Source: Rhodomicrobium lacus
GTDB lineage: Bacteria > Pseudomonadota > Alphaproteobacteria > Rhizobiales > Rhodomicrobiaceae
Length of the DNA stretch: 64,000 nucleotides
Reading direction: 5' to 3'
Assembly: GCF_003992725.1 (NCBI RefSeq)
Contig: NZ_RZNF01000002.1
Location: 124,001-188,000 of the forward strand
Below, in pieces: positions 1-8,383 of this stretch. The notes below the pieces were generated by a model that was given only the letters and a program-made list of their open reading frames with translations, ran no database searches and was not told where the DNA came from. Numbering within the stretch: the stretch's first letter is position 1; each line of letters starts with the position of its first letter. Position numbers and translations under genes: made by a program.

Positions 1-1206
1 CGCCATCAGCGACAGCGGCAGCGTTATGCCCGCGACGATCGTGGCCGAGAAGGTGCGCAGGAACAGCAGCACCACCATGACGACGAGCGCGACCGAGAGG
101 ACGAGCGTGAATTGCACCTCTTCGACTGACGCGCGGATCGTGCCCGTGCGGTCGGCGACGATATCGAGCTTGACGCCCGCCGGGAGCGCGTCGACGAGCT
201 TCGGCAGGATCTTTTTCAACTCATCGACGGTGCCGACGATGTTCGCGCTCGGCTGGCGCTGCACGTCGATGACGACGGCGGGCGTGCCGTTGTAGCGGGC
301 GGCGACGCGTTCGTTTTCGAGCCCGGCGACGACGGTCGCCACGTCGCGCAGCAGCACGGGCGCCTTGTTGCGATAGGCCACGACCACGTCTTCATAGGCG
401 CGCGCGCTTTCAAGCTGGTCGTTCGCGCCGACGATGTAGGATTTTTCCGGTCCGCTGATGAGGCCTTTGGAGCCGGTTACATTGGCGTTCGCGATGGCCG
501 AGCGCATGGTTTCGAGCGCGATGCCTAGCGAGCCCAGTTGCAGCGGATTCGCCTGAATGCGGATTGCGGGCCGGATATTGCCCTGCACGGTCACGCGGCC
601 CACGCCTGCCACCTGCGAAAGCCTCGGTGCGAGCAGCGTGTCGGCAAAGTCCGACAGTCGTTCGAGCGCGACGCTTTGCGAGGTGAGAGCGATGGTCACG
701 ATGGGCGGGTCGGACGGGTTCACCTTCGCGTAGACGGGGGGGTAGGGGAGATTCTGCGGCAGCGATCCGCCCGCCGCGCTGATCGCGGACTGCACGTCCT
801 GTCCCGCCGCGTTGATATCGCGGTTCAGCATGAAGCGCAGCGTGATCTGCGAGAGCCCCTCCGAACTTGTCGAACTCATGTTTTCGAGCGAGGGGATCTG
901 TCCCAACTGGCGTTCGAGCGGCGCTGTCACGAGGCGCGCCATGGTGTCGGCGTTCGCGCCGGGAAGACGCGTCGTCACCTGAATGACGGGGAAATCCACC
1001 TGCGGCAGCGATGAGATCGGCAGCAGCGAATAGGCGAGAGCGCTCGCGAGGAAAATCGCCAGCGCGAGAAGCGAGGTTGCGATGGGACGCGCTATGAAGG
1101 GCGCGGAAATGCCGGATGGCGCGCCGCCGCCCGGCGCGTGGTCGGCTTCAGCCGCAGCGGCGTTGTGCGCCGCCGATGCTGGCTTATCCGCCGTCGGCTC
1201 GCTCAT
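1..1206 (-). CDS. RND multidrug efflux permease, HAE1/MdtB-like (partial)
   Basis: Inner-membrane proton-driven pump of a tripartite efflux system. Only the N-terminal 402 codons lie in the window; the gene runs off the left edge. The translation has an Ala-rich cytoplasmic N-tail, a first membrane helix at about residues 42-62 preceded by the family motif FIARPIATSLLALA, then a periplasmic porter segment (LPGANADTMARLVTAPLE) typical of AcrB/MdtB proteins. A second hydrophobic stretch (LVLSVALVVMVVLLFLRTF) sits at the edge. The start ATG overlaps the stop of the adaptor gene by 4 bp (ATGA), so the two are translationally coupled. Substrate cannot be told. Confidence 0.93.
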   Translation of the reverse strand, partial: MSEPTADKPASAAHNAAAAEADHAPGGGAPSGISAPFIARPIATSLLALAIFLASALAYSLLPISSLPQVDFPVIQVTTRLPGANADTMARLVTAPLERQLGQIPSLENMSSTSSEGLSQITLRFMLNRDINAAGQDVQSAISAAGGSLPQNLPYPPVYAKVNPSDPPIVTIALTSQSVALERLSDFADTLLAPRLSQVAGVGRVTVQGNIRPAIRIQANPLQLGSLGIALETMRSAIANANVTGSKGLISGPEKSYIVGANDQLESARAYEDVVVAYRNKAPVLLRDVATVVAGLENERVAARYNGTPAVVIDVQRQPSANIVGTVDELKKILPKLVDALPAGVKLDIVADRTGTIRASVEEVQFTLVLSVALVVMVVLLFLRTFSATIVAGITLPLSLMA

Positions 1207-2492
1207 GGGCGCCCTGCGGCTTCAGGTTTCGCTCCTTCGGGCTTTGCCGCGTCGGCTCCCTTGCCGTGACGTTCGCCCCGCTTCCGCTCGCCGTTCTCGG
1301 CCGGAGCAGCGCCGGGCGCCTGCTCACCATCCAGCTTGAGCTTCGAGCCGTCCTGAAGGTTCGAGAAACCGCTTGTCACAATGACGTCGCCTGCCGCGAC
1401 GCCTTCGCCGATCACCGCGTCCTTCTCGCCTTCCTGCACCACCTTGACGGAAACGATGCTTGCCGTGTTCTCCGGCGTGACGCGGTAGACAAAGGCTCCG
1501 TTCGCGCCCTGCTGAATGGCGGCGGAGGGAACCACCACGGCATTTTCGAGCGTCCTCAACCGAAGCTTGACGTTCACGAACTGCCCCGGCCAAAGCCGGT
1601 TCTCGTCGTTCGGGAACGTGCCCTTTATTTTCACGGTGCCGGTCGTCTGGTCGATCTGGTTATCGATCACGGCCACGGTGCCCTCGCCGAGCAAGCGGCC
1701 ACCGGCCTGCGCCTGAAGCGGAAGCGGCGATTTCGCATGCGCTTCGATTATGTCGGAGACGGCGCTTTCCGGCAGCGTGAACACGATGGAAATCGGCCGA
1801 AGCTGGGTGATGACGACGATGCCGGTGGAATCGCTCGACGTGACGAGGTTGCCCGCGTCGACCTGCCGGATGCCGGTGCGCCCGTCGATGGGCGCGCGGA
1901 TGGTGGTGTAGTCGAGGTTCGCGCGCGCCGTATCGATGGCGGCCTGATCCTGCTTCACCTGCGCTTCGTATTGCTGGACGGCGGATTTCGCGGTGTCGGC
2001 CTGCTGTTGCGAGGTGTAGTTCTGACCGACGAGGCTCGAATAGCGGGCCGCGTCGCGCCGCGCATTCGCGAGCAGCGCCTCGTCCTGTGCCTTCTTGGCG
2101 ACGGCTTCGTCATAGGCCGCCTGATAGAGGACGGGGTCGATACGGGCGAGCACATCGCCCGCCTTGACCTCCTGCCCCTCGCGGTAATTCACCTCGACGA
2201 GGCGGCCGGAAACCTGCGCGCGGACGGTCGCCGTGTTGAAAGCCTGCACCGTGCCGACGCCTGAGAGCCAGACGGGCACGTTTTCGAGACGCGCGGGCCT
2301 TGTCGTCGCGGAGACGGCCTGATCGCCGCGACGGAACCCGCCGCCGGGGGGGCCACCGCCTGGAGGTCCGCCCGCCGTGCCGAATGCGTCGCCGCGCCGC
2401 TCTGACGTGCCGAAGATGCGGTCGCTATAAACGAATAACGCTAGAAACGCCGTGATCAGAAGGAAGATCAACCAGGGCAGGAGCCTCTTCAT
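1203..2492 (-). CDS. RND efflux periplasmic adaptor (MdtA-like membrane fusion protein)
   Basis: Links the RND pump to the outer membrane channel. The 429-residue protein starts with an N-terminal anchor (LLPWLIFLLITAFLALFVY), followed by a Gly/Pro-rich linker. The biotinyl-lipoyl-like half motif (VQAFNTATVRAQVSGRL) lies near residues 83-99, then a coiled-coil hairpin, then the second lipoyl half with IRAPIDGRTGIRQVDAGN. Beta-barrel and membrane-proximal domains follow. The C-tail after about residue 390 is charged and low-complexity (GERKRGERHGKGADAAKPEG), an extension beyond the usual family end. It overlaps the genes on both sides by 4 bp, so the order channel-adaptor-permease is one operon read leftwards. 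Confidence 0.93.
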   Translation of the reverse strand: MKRLLPWLIFLLITAFLALFVYSDRIFGTSERRGDAFGTAGGPPGGGPPGGGFRRGDQAVSATTRPARLENVPVWLSGVGTVQAFNTATVRAQVSGRLVEVNYREGQEVKAGDVLARIDPVLYQAAYDEAVAKKAQDEALLANARRDAARYSSLVGQNYTSQQQADTAKSAVQQYEAQVKQDQAAIDTARANLDYTTIRAPIDGRTGIRQVDAGNLVTSSDSTGIVVITQLRPISIVFTLPESAVSDIIEAHAKSPLPLQAQAGGRLLGEGTVAVIDNQIDQTTGTVKIKGTFPNDENRLWPGQFVNVKLRLRTLENAVVVPSAAIQQGANGAFVYRVTPENTASIVSVKVVQEGEKDAVIGEGVAAGDVIVTSGFSNLQDGSKLKLDGEQAPGAAPAENGERKRGERHGKGADAAKPEGAKPEAAGRP

Positions 2493-3985
2493 GGCGTGGC
2501 CCTTTTTACATCGATGAGGGATGGAACTTCAGCGAGCGTTACGCCCTCGGGCTTGCTCCAGCCGCCGCCGAGAGCGCGATAGAGCGAAACGGCGGCTTCG
2601 AGGCGCGCCTGCCGAACGAGCGCGAGGCTGTTTTCGGCAGAAAACAGGGTTTGCTGGATGGAAAGCAGCGTCGTGATGTCGATGATGCCGCCCTGAAGCT
2701 GCGCCTGCGAAATCTCGTAGGCGCGGCGCGCGGCCTGCACGGCCTCGCGCTGGAGCCGCTCCTGTTCGGCGGTCTTGCGGTAAGCCACAAGCGCGTCTTC
2801 CACATCCTGGAAAGCGGCGATGATGGTCTTCTTGTAGGTCGCGAGGACCTCCGTATAGAGGGCGCGGTTCTGGTCCAGCGTCGCCTGCAATTCGACCATG
2901 TTCGTGATGGGCTGGGTCAGGCCCGCCGCCGCATTGTAGAAGGTGCTTTGCGGCTGGAAGAGAGAGGCCAGCGCCGCGCTCTGGAAGCCGCCCGCGCCCG
3001 TAAGCTGGATCGAGGGGAACATGGCCGCGCGCGCCTTCGAGACCGCGAAGCGCTGGGCGGCGAGCGTCGCCTCGGCGTCGGCGATATCGGGACGGCGGCA
3101 CAGCAGTTCCGAGGGAAGCCCCGCCGGTATCTGCGGCACTGCGATGGCGTAAAGGTCGTCGGCGCGCCACGAGAAGAACTCCGGCGCGCGGCCGACGAGC
3201 ACCGCGAGGGCATGCTTGTATTGCTCAAGCTGGCGTTGAAGCGGCGGGATCGTCACCTTGACATTGGCGACGAGCGTTTCCTGCTGCGCCACGTCGAGCC
3301 CCGAGGTCGTGCCGGCCTTGTTGCGCGCGACGATGGCGTCGAGCGTTTTTTGCGCGATGGCAAGGTTCGCCTTTGCGATGTCGATCTGCTTCTGTGTCGC
3401 AACGGCGTCGAAATAGGTGGTTGCGATGGTCGCGTCGGTGGTAATGGCGACGGTTGCCGCCGCGTAATCGGCGGCTGCCTGCGAGGCGATGGCCGAGGCG
3501 ACGCCAGAGCGGTTCTTGCCCCAGAAGTCGAGTTCGTAGCTCGCGCCGAGCTGGCCCACGACCGTGTCCGCGCGCACGGCGCGCCCGGTTGCGTGGCTGA
3601 AGGAGCGCGTGCCGCTGCCATCGGCCTGAATGGTGGGAATGAGCGCCTGACTGGCGACGCGAACCTGCGCCTCGGCCTGCTCGACGCGGGCGATGGCAGC
3701 GGCGATGTCGAGGTTGAAGCCGCGCCCTGCCGCGATCAGGTCGGTGAGTTTCCTGGAGCGGAACGCCGCGAAGTCGTAAGGGCTGCCTGCGGGGTGCTGC
3801 GAGGGCCGCGCGCTCTTTCCCCTGTAAGCGTCCGGGATCGCGATCTGCGGTGACGCCACGTTGGGATCGAGGCCCGTACAGCCACCCGCCGATAGCGCGC
3901 CGATAAGCACGGCTGCCGCCGCGCCTCGCAAAAGTCGCGTTTTTCCGCCTGTCGGCGCGTTGTCGCGTCGCATGGTGCCCAACAA
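2489..3985 (-). CDS. Outer membrane efflux lipoprotein, NodT/OprM family
   Basis: Outer-membrane channel of the efflux system. The 498-residue translation has a lipoprotein signal peptide ending in a lipobox (LSAGGC, Cys at about 36), followed by two OEP repeats rich in long amphipathic helices (for example VRVASQALIPTIQADGSGT and the matching second-repeat segment VSKARAAMFPSIQLTGAGGF). This duplication is diagnostic for NodT-type channels. A second Met lies four codons downstream and could be the true start. It is the first gene of the RND operon; its stop overlaps the adaptor start. The AT-richer stretch upstream (about 4030-4110) probably holds the promoter. No regulator gene is adjacent. 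Confidence 0.92.
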   Translation of the reverse strand: MLGTMRRDNAPTGGKTRLLRGAAAAVLIGALSAGGCTGLDPNVASPQIAIPDAYRGKSARPSQHPAGSPYDFAAFRSRKLTDLIAAGRGFNLDIAAAIARVEQAEAQVRVASQALIPTIQADGSGTRSFSHATGRAVRADTVVGQLGASYELDFWGKNRSGVASAIASQAAADYAAATVAITTDATIATTYFDAVATQKQIDIAKANLAIAQKTLDAIVARNKAGTTSGLDVAQQETLVANVKVTIPPLQRQLEQYKHALAVLVGRAPEFFSWRADDLYAIAVPQIPAGLPSELLCRRPDIADAEATLAAQRFAVSKARAAMFPSIQLTGAGGFQSAALASLFQPQSTFYNAAAGLTQPITNMVELQATLDQNRALYTEVLATYKKTIIAAFQDVEDALVAYRKTAEQERLQREAVQAARRAYEISQAQLQGGIIDITTLLSIQQTLFSAENSLALVRQARLEAAVSLYRALGGGWSKPEGVTLAEVPSLIDVKRATP

Positions 3986-4194
3986 GTTGCCCGCCCCGGA
4001 CTCTCTCTGCCCCCAGAGATTCGCCAGCCCGGAACACTTTCAATTTAGACTGTTACGAGGTAACGCGATAAAGGCTACATTAATTATGTATCGAAACGCT
4101 TCATACGCAACTTACTGAAATGCAGTGTCTTTTTCGCATCTCGCGCCGTTGTCGGACGAAAATGCGAACGCAACGCGAAGGCGAGTCGGCAGCA

Positions 4195-4851
4195 TCAGCC
4201 CGCTGCCGGCAGCATCGGCTGGCCTGAAAATGCGATGAGTTCAAGAAGCGTCTCGTCCGTCAGGCGACCGGTGACGGGGATGCCGCGATGGCGCTCGAAA
4301 TCCTTGATGGCGTTCGACGTCCAGACATCGAGGCGGCCTGAAAACGTCCCTCTGAAGAAGCCGAGGCCAAGAAGCGCCTTTTGCGTCTCGACGACGAGCT
4401 TCGGATTCAGTTCGGCGCGATCGGCGAACGCGCCGTGCGGCCCATGATTTGTGTCGAAAAGGACACGCTTCAGCAGCGCCTCGGTCGGCTCACCGGTGAG
4501 CGGCATTGCGTTGTCGAACTGATAGGCCAACACCGCGAGCCGAAGCCCGTTTTCGCCATGCTGCAACTGCTCCGAGTAGCCCCGCTGTCCAAGCTCGCGA
4601 TAAAGCGCGACATGCATGCGCGGCCCCTTCACGGTCGGGAGCGAGACCTGCTTGATGCCGCCGCCGGACAGGGCCGGAGCGACAGGCGATGCCTTGTCGT
4701 GCGGGAATTGCGTCACCGAAACGGACGTGCTGGGCAATCCGTTTGGATCGAACAGGCGCGCGCGATCCTGCAGGAACAGCGCGTTGCCCGCTGTCGCAAG
4801 AAAGATCGCCATCATGGCGAAAAGGGCCAGACGTGCTCGAAACCTGATCAT
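4195..4851 (-). CDS. Peptidoglycan-binding domain protein with N-terminal membrane anchor
   Basis: The 218-residue protein has an N-terminal hydrophobic segment (residues 8-26, uncleaved anchor or signal peptide), a central region without recognisable domain, and a C-terminal PG_binding_1 module at about residues 145-213 (VVETQKALLGLGFFRGTFSG, then AIKDFERHRGIPVTG). Such modules bind cell-wall peptidoglycan in the periplasm. No catalytic domain (lytic transglycosylase, amidase, L,D-transpeptidase) is present, so an enzymatic role is not supported. It stands alone: 209 bp separate it from the efflux operon start and the gene on its other side is divergent. Confidence 0.8.
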   Translation of the reverse strand: MIRFRARLALFAMMAIFLATAGNALFLQDRARLFDPNGLPSTSVSVTQFPHDKASPVAPALSGGGIKQVSLPTVKGPRMHVALYRELGQRGYSEQLQHGENGLRLAVLAYQFDNAMPLTGEPTEALLKRVLFDTNHGPHGAFADRAELNPKLVVETQKALLGLGFFRGTFSGRLDVWTSNAIKDFERHRGIPVTGRLTDETLLELIAFSGQPMLPAAG

Positions 4852-5078
4852 GTCCGTTATAATTGCACAAAACCCAATTTGACGAAAGATTGTTTGTGAG
4901 CGGAAGGGCGGGGGAAACTAAGAATGGACCCTTACCCAGTCGTTAACGAGCATCCAAAAATTGCAGCCAAATAGATTTCGATAAAAATTTATTAAACTAC
5001 AGGATCGCGCATTTCTCGTTCCTTCGCGGGCGAGACTTACGATCGTCTCACCTGGAAAAACGATGCGGGTGAGGGGTC

Positions 5079-5495
5079 ATGTTTTTCGTGTTGCGTCTCG
5101 TTTTCTGGCTTGGCCTTGTGTGTCTGCTCCTGCCCGGCGTCGGAGGTGACGCGGGACGGCATATTTCTTCGGTCGAGCAGACGGCAACGGATGTCAAGGG
5201 CTTCTGCGATCGGAACGAAGCCGTCTGCGAGGATGCCCGGGCGACGATGACGCTTGTGCTGGCAAGGCTCAAGAGCGGCGCGCAGGCGGCGCAAGCGTGG
5301 CTCGACGAGCAGAAGAGACAGAATCCGGGGCTTCAGGGACCGGTGCGCGAGGCAAAAATTCCCTCGATCGACCAATCTCTCCCGGCCAGCGCTCCGCGGC
5401 CGGTGGTGAAGTGGCATGACAACCTTCGCGCGGCGGACCGGGATATTCCCTGGCAGGAACCGCAAGGCGCTGCAAGCGGCCCTCGCCGGCTTTGA
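5079..5495 (+). CDS. DUF5330 family protein
   Basis: Small exported or membrane-anchored protein of 138 residues. It opens with MFFVLRLVFWLGLVCLLLPG, the conserved hydrophobic N-terminus of DUF5330, followed by a short soluble region with two cysteines (CDRNEAVCEDA) and a Gln/Ala-rich helix. This family is common in Hyphomicrobiales and has no assigned function. The long polar C-tail is Pro/Ala-rich. It precedes the TPR gene in the same direction, but that gene has its own sigma-54-type promoter, so the two need not be cotranscribed. Confidence 0.7.
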   Translation: MFFVLRLVFWLGLVCLLLPGVGGDAGRHISSVEQTATDVKGFCDRNEAVCEDARATMTLVLARLKSGAQAAQAWLDEQKRQNPGLQGPVREAKIPSIDQSLPASAPRPVVKWHDNLRAADRDIPWQEPQGAASGPRRL

Positions 5496-5505
5496 GCCGC
5501 TTGCC

Positions 5506-5521
5506 TGTCGGAAGTGCGACA
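5506..5521 (+). promoter_or_regulatory. NifA upstream activator sequence (TGT-N10-ACA)
   Basis: The sequence reads TGT, ten bases, ACA, an exact match to the NifA binding consensus. Its centre is about 95 bp upstream of the transcription start expected from the -24/-12 promoter at 5583-5598, which is the usual NifA distance. Either motif alone could be chance; the pair in the right order and spacing is persuasive. Confidence 0.65.
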
Positions 5522-5582
5522 ATCTGGCAGGATGCTTTCCACCCGTCACGACGAAAAGGCCGAATTTCCGGATATTTGCCCG

Positions 5583-5598
5583 TGGCATGCTCCTTGCT
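5583..5598 (+). promoter_or_regulatory. Sigma-54 (RpoN) -24/-12 promoter
   Basis: TGGCATGCTCCTTGCT matches the consensus TGGCAYRNNNNTTGCW at every defined position, with GG (5584-5585) and GC (5596-5597) separated by exactly 10 bases. Transcription would start near 5608, about 25 bp before the ATG at 5634. Confidence 0.75.
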
Positions 5599-5633
5599 TC
5601 GATCCGAAAGGACAAGCAGGAGCCTCGAAGCCC

Positions 5634-6134
5634 ATGTCCGACGCCAAGATCTTGTCCATCGCACGCGAAGACCTCGTGAGCTTCGGCGATATCCCCGCCG
5701 AGACGAACGCTCTTCTGCAACGTGGTGTTCTCGCCTACCGCAACGACCCGGAAGCCGCGGAGGAGCTTTTTCGCGAAGCTCTGGCTCTCGATCCGGCGCA
5801 ATTGCCGGTCTATTATTGCCTCTACAAGATCTATGCCTATCGTGGCCTTCTCGACAACGCGCTGGCGGTCGCCGAGGCGGGGCTTGCCGAAGCCGCGCGG
5901 CAGGCAGGCTGGAGCGACGATTTTCGCGCTTGGGAACGCGGGGCCGTTTCATCCGGCGGCCCGGAGCGTTTTGCGCTTTATACGTTGAAGGCGCTGGCGT
6001 TCATCCATCTGCGGCGCGGCGAAGCCTCTTCCGCGCAAGCCTGCCTCGACAAGCTCGCGGAGCTTGCACCCGATCAGGAGCTGGATTTCACCGTCGTCGC
6101 GGCGCTCGCGGAAAAGGTAGCCGAGCGCTTCTGA
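5634..6134 (+). CDS. Tetratricopeptide repeat protein under an apparent NifA/RpoN promoter
   Basis: Soluble helical-repeat protein of 166 residues. The start at 5634 (MSDAKILS) is chosen because an AGGAG lies about 12 bp upstream and because it follows the sigma-54 promoter; an in-frame ATG at 5514 would sit upstream of that promoter. TPR-like helices are visible: LLQRGVLAYRNDPEAAEELF with ALALDPAQLPVYYCLYKIY, then YRGLLDNALAVAEAGLAEA and LKALAFIHLRRGEASSAQA. TPRs mediate protein-protein contacts. The regulatory sites suggest expression under nitrogen-fixing conditions, so it may be an accessory nitrogen-fixation protein; this is inference. The gene downstream is convergent. Confidence 0.75.
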   Translation: MSDAKILSIAREDLVSFGDIPAETNALLQRGVLAYRNDPEAAEELFREALALDPAQLPVYYCLYKIYAYRGLLDNALAVAEAGLAEAARQAGWSDDFRAWERGAVSSGGPERFALYTLKALAFIHLRRGEASSAQACLDKLAELAPDQELDFTVVAALAEKVAERF

Positions 6135-6140
6135 ACCCGC

Positions 6141-6806
6141 TCATTGATGGTCGCAGCGAAACGTGACGCGCTCGGCAAACTGCGAGCCGATGTTGCTCGC
6201 CGGATCGATGTTCTCGCCAAGCTGCGACAGCTTCTTCTCCTGACCCACGGCGCGGTCGCCCACATGCGGCGTGCAGAGGGGCGGCTTCACTCCGGCGGGA
6301 GCGGCAAGCTTCACCGGATCGTCCTTCGCGAAGGTGAGCGAGACATACATGCCGGGATCGTAGATGGAGAAATTGAAGTCCTTCAGGTGTTCGCGCGGTA
6401 CGGGTTTTTCCAGCGGCAGCGTGAAGTAGAGCGTCAGCATGTCGTCCTTGTGCTCAAGACGATAGTCGGATGTCGGTTCCTTCAGCGCGACCCTTGTCTT
6501 GCCGACAAAGGCGTAAGTGAAATATTCGAATTCCTTAAGCGCCTCGACATTGGTTTGGGCCAGCGGCTTCAACTCCTCCTCGCTGTAGACACCATCGCCG
6601 TTCGTATCCATGCCTTCAATGGCGAAGGAGGTGTAGAACTGGTCGAAAGTCCATTTATGGCGGAAGGCGACGACCTCGCCGTTTTGCCCCAGCTGCAATT
6701 CGGTGTGCATTGTCACCCACACGTGCGGATGCGCCGGGACAAGCGCCGTCTGGGCGGCAAGCGCGAACAGGATGAGGCCGAGGCGGGAAAACCAACGCTG
6801 TATCAT
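6141..6806 (-). CDS. DUF1007 family periplasmic protein (zinc uptake locus)
   Basis: Exported protein of 221 residues beginning MIQRWFSRLGLILFALAAQT, a clear signal peptide ending near AHPHVWV. The start at 6806 is preferred to an in-frame ATG at 6899, which would put 31 polar residues before the signal sequence. DUF1007 proteins keep the mature N-terminal HPHVW motif and an EF-hand-like acidic segment (MDTNGDGVYSEEEL), as here. They recur beside Zur-regulated zinc transporters. It is divergent from zrgA across an intergenic region with a Zur-like box, which would let one site control both sides. Confidence 0.85.
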   Translation of the reverse strand: MIQRWFSRLGLILFALAAQTALVPAHPHVWVTMHTELQLGQNGEVVAFRHKWTFDQFYTSFAIEGMDTNGDGVYSEEELKPLAQTNVEALKEFEYFTYAFVGKTRVALKEPTSDYRLEHKDDMLTLYFTLPLEKPVPREHLKDFNFSIYDPGMYVSLTFAKDDPVKLAAPAGVKPPLCTPHVGDRAVGQEKKLSQLGENIDPASNIGSQFAERVTFRCDHQ

Positions 6807-6910
6807 GGTCTTGCTTTCAAATGCCAGCGCCTGTGGAACAGCACGGAATTCCGGCTTTTTGAAGTGTGCCAAATCCTGCTGCCTGCGTTGTCGATCCACA
6901 ATGGCGACAC

Positions 6911-6931
6911 AAATGTAATACTATAACGTTA
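6911..6931. promoter_or_regulatory. Zur-like operator between DUF1007 gene and zrgA
   Basis: The core GTAATA-C-TATAAC differs by one base from the Zur half-site arrangement GTTATA-N-TATAAC, and the flanks (AAAT and GTTA) also fit the proteobacterial Zur palindrome. It lies 105 bp from the DUF1007 start and 75 bp from the zrgA start, between divergent genes of a zinc-uptake type. Confidence 0.7.
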
Positions 6932-7005
6932 CACGCAGGCGGCCTGCGGAGCGTCTTCCGGCAGTACCGCTCTATGCTACCCGGCAAAACTCGCGAGACC
7001 TTCCC

Positions 7006-7620
7006 ATGGAAATCCTGAAAACGATCCCTCTGGCCGCGCTCCTGTCGGCCTGCGCCCTCACAGCATCTCAGGCTGAAGAGCATCGCCAACTCGGCGCGCA
7101 TGTGCACGGGCACGGCAAGCTCAACATCGCCCTCGAAAAGAACGTCCTCTCGATCGAACTCGAAGCGCCCGGCGCGGACATCGTCGGCTTCGAGCATGAA
7201 GCGGCCACGGAGGAAGACAAGGCCAAGCTCGAAAAGGCGAAAGATAGGCTCGAAAAAGGGCTTGAGCTTTTCACGCCCCCCGCGGCCGCAGGCTGCAAGC
7301 AGAGCCTCGTGGCGGTCAATCTCAAAGCCGAGCATGAAGAAGAGGGCGGCGAGGAGCATGAGAAACACGAGCACGATAAGCATGCCGACGCCAAGGATGA
7401 CGACCACGACCACGAGGGCGGCGAGCATCACCACTCGGAATTCCACGTCGAATATTCTTTCCAATGCTCCGCGCCGGACAAGATCACGAGCCTGACCTTC
7501 GGCTACTTCAAGCACTTTCCGAATGCGCAGGAACTCGATGTGTCTGTCATCACACCGAAGGGTCAATCGAGCTACGAAGTGACGAAGGACAAGCCGAAGC
7601 TCGAACTTAAAGGTGTCTGA
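7006..7620 (+). CDS. zrgA: Zinc-binding periplasmic protein, ZrgA family (DUF2796)
   Basis: Periplasmic zinc-binding component of an ABC-type zinc uptake system. The 204-residue protein has a signal peptide (LLSACALTASQA), a conserved HRQLGAHVHGHGKLNIALE opening, and a central His/Asp/Glu-rich loop at about residues 108-146 (clusters HEKHEHDKHADA and HDHEGGEHHH). A beta-rich C-terminal domain with FQC and the tail TKDKPKLELKGV follow. This matches the DUF2796/ZrgA family described in the Zur regulon of Vibrio cholerae. It overlaps the ATPase gene by 8 bp and heads the operon zrgA-ATPase-permease-DUF3299. Confidence 0.88.
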   Translation: MEILKTIPLAALLSACALTASQAEEHRQLGAHVHGHGKLNIALEKNVLSIELEAPGADIVGFEHEAATEEDKAKLEKAKDRLEKGLELFTPPAAAGCKQSLVAVNLKAEHEEEGGEEHEKHEHDKHADAKDDDHDHEGGEHHHSEFHVEYSFQCSAPDKITSLTFGYFKHFPNAQELDVSVITPKGQSSYEVTKDKPKLELKGV

Positions 7621-8383
7621 GTTGATCGCTTCACCGTTACCTTCCACCGAGGACAAGCCGCGCCGCCACGAAGGTGGCGCGGACGTCGTCCGCATCGACA
7701 GTGTGCGGTTCACATGGCCGGGCCGCAATCCGTTCGCGCTCCGCATCGACGGCTTTTCCCTGGGACGAGGTGAGCGGCTCTTGCTGATCGGCCCCTCGGG
7801 CAGCGGCAAGTCCACGTTTCTGAGCCTGCTCGCCGGGATCGCGAAGCCCGACGCGGGCAAGATCGATGTGCTGGGCACCGACATCGCGCGGCTCGACGGC
7901 GCGGCCCGCGACCGCTTCCGCGCCGAGCACTACGGGATCATCTTCCAGATGTTCAACCTCCTGCCTTACGGCTCTGTGCTCGACAATGTGTTGCTGCCGC
8001 TGAGCTTCTCGCCGTCACGGACAAAGCGGGCCGATGAGCGCGGCGGCGGACGCGCCGAAGCCGCGCGGCTCCTCGCCAATCTCGGGATCGAGCCTTCGCT
8101 GATCGCGAGCGGCAATGCTGCGAGCCTCAGCGTCGGCCAGCAGCAGCGGGTCGCCGCGGCCCGCGCGCTCATCGGCTCGCCCGAAATCGTCATCGCCGAC
8201 GAGCCGACATCGTCGCTCGACCGCAACCGCCAGCAGGCTTTTCTCGACCTCCTGTTCGCGGAGGTAGAAGAGGCGGGCGCGACCCTCGTCATGGTGAGCC
8301 ACGACGAGAGCCTCGCGGGGCGCTTTTCGCGCGTCGCCGACCTTGCCGAAATCGCGCAAACCTCGCGCGGGGGGCGGTCATGA
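7613..8383 (+). CDS. ABC transporter ATPase, LolD/MacB type, of the Zrg-like zinc locus
   Basis: Cytoplasmic nucleotide-binding subunit of 256 residues. Walker A (GPSGSGKST) is near residue 60, the Q-loop is IIFQMFNLLPYGSVLDNV, the signature is LSVGQQQR and Walker B is IVIADEPTSSLD, followed by the switch His (MVSHDE). All catalytic residues are intact. By sequence it is a LolD/MacB-like ATPase, but it sits between the zinc-binding protein and an FtsX-like permease, so transport or periplasmic mobilisation of zinc is more likely than lipoprotein sorting. It overlaps neighbours by 8 bp upstream and 4 bp downstream. Confidence 0.88.
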   Translation: MSELIASPLPSTEDKPRRHEGGADVVRIDSVRFTWPGRNPFALRIDGFSLGRGERLLLIGPSGSGKSTFLSLLAGIAKPDAGKIDVLGTDIARLDGAARDRFRAEHYGIIFQMFNLLPYGSVLDNVLLPLSFSPSRTKRADERGGGRAEAARLLANLGIEPSLIASGNAASLSVGQQQRVAAARALIGSPEIVIADEPTSSLDRNRQQAFLDLLFAEVEEAGATLVMVSHDESLAGRFSRVADLAEIAQTSRGGRS

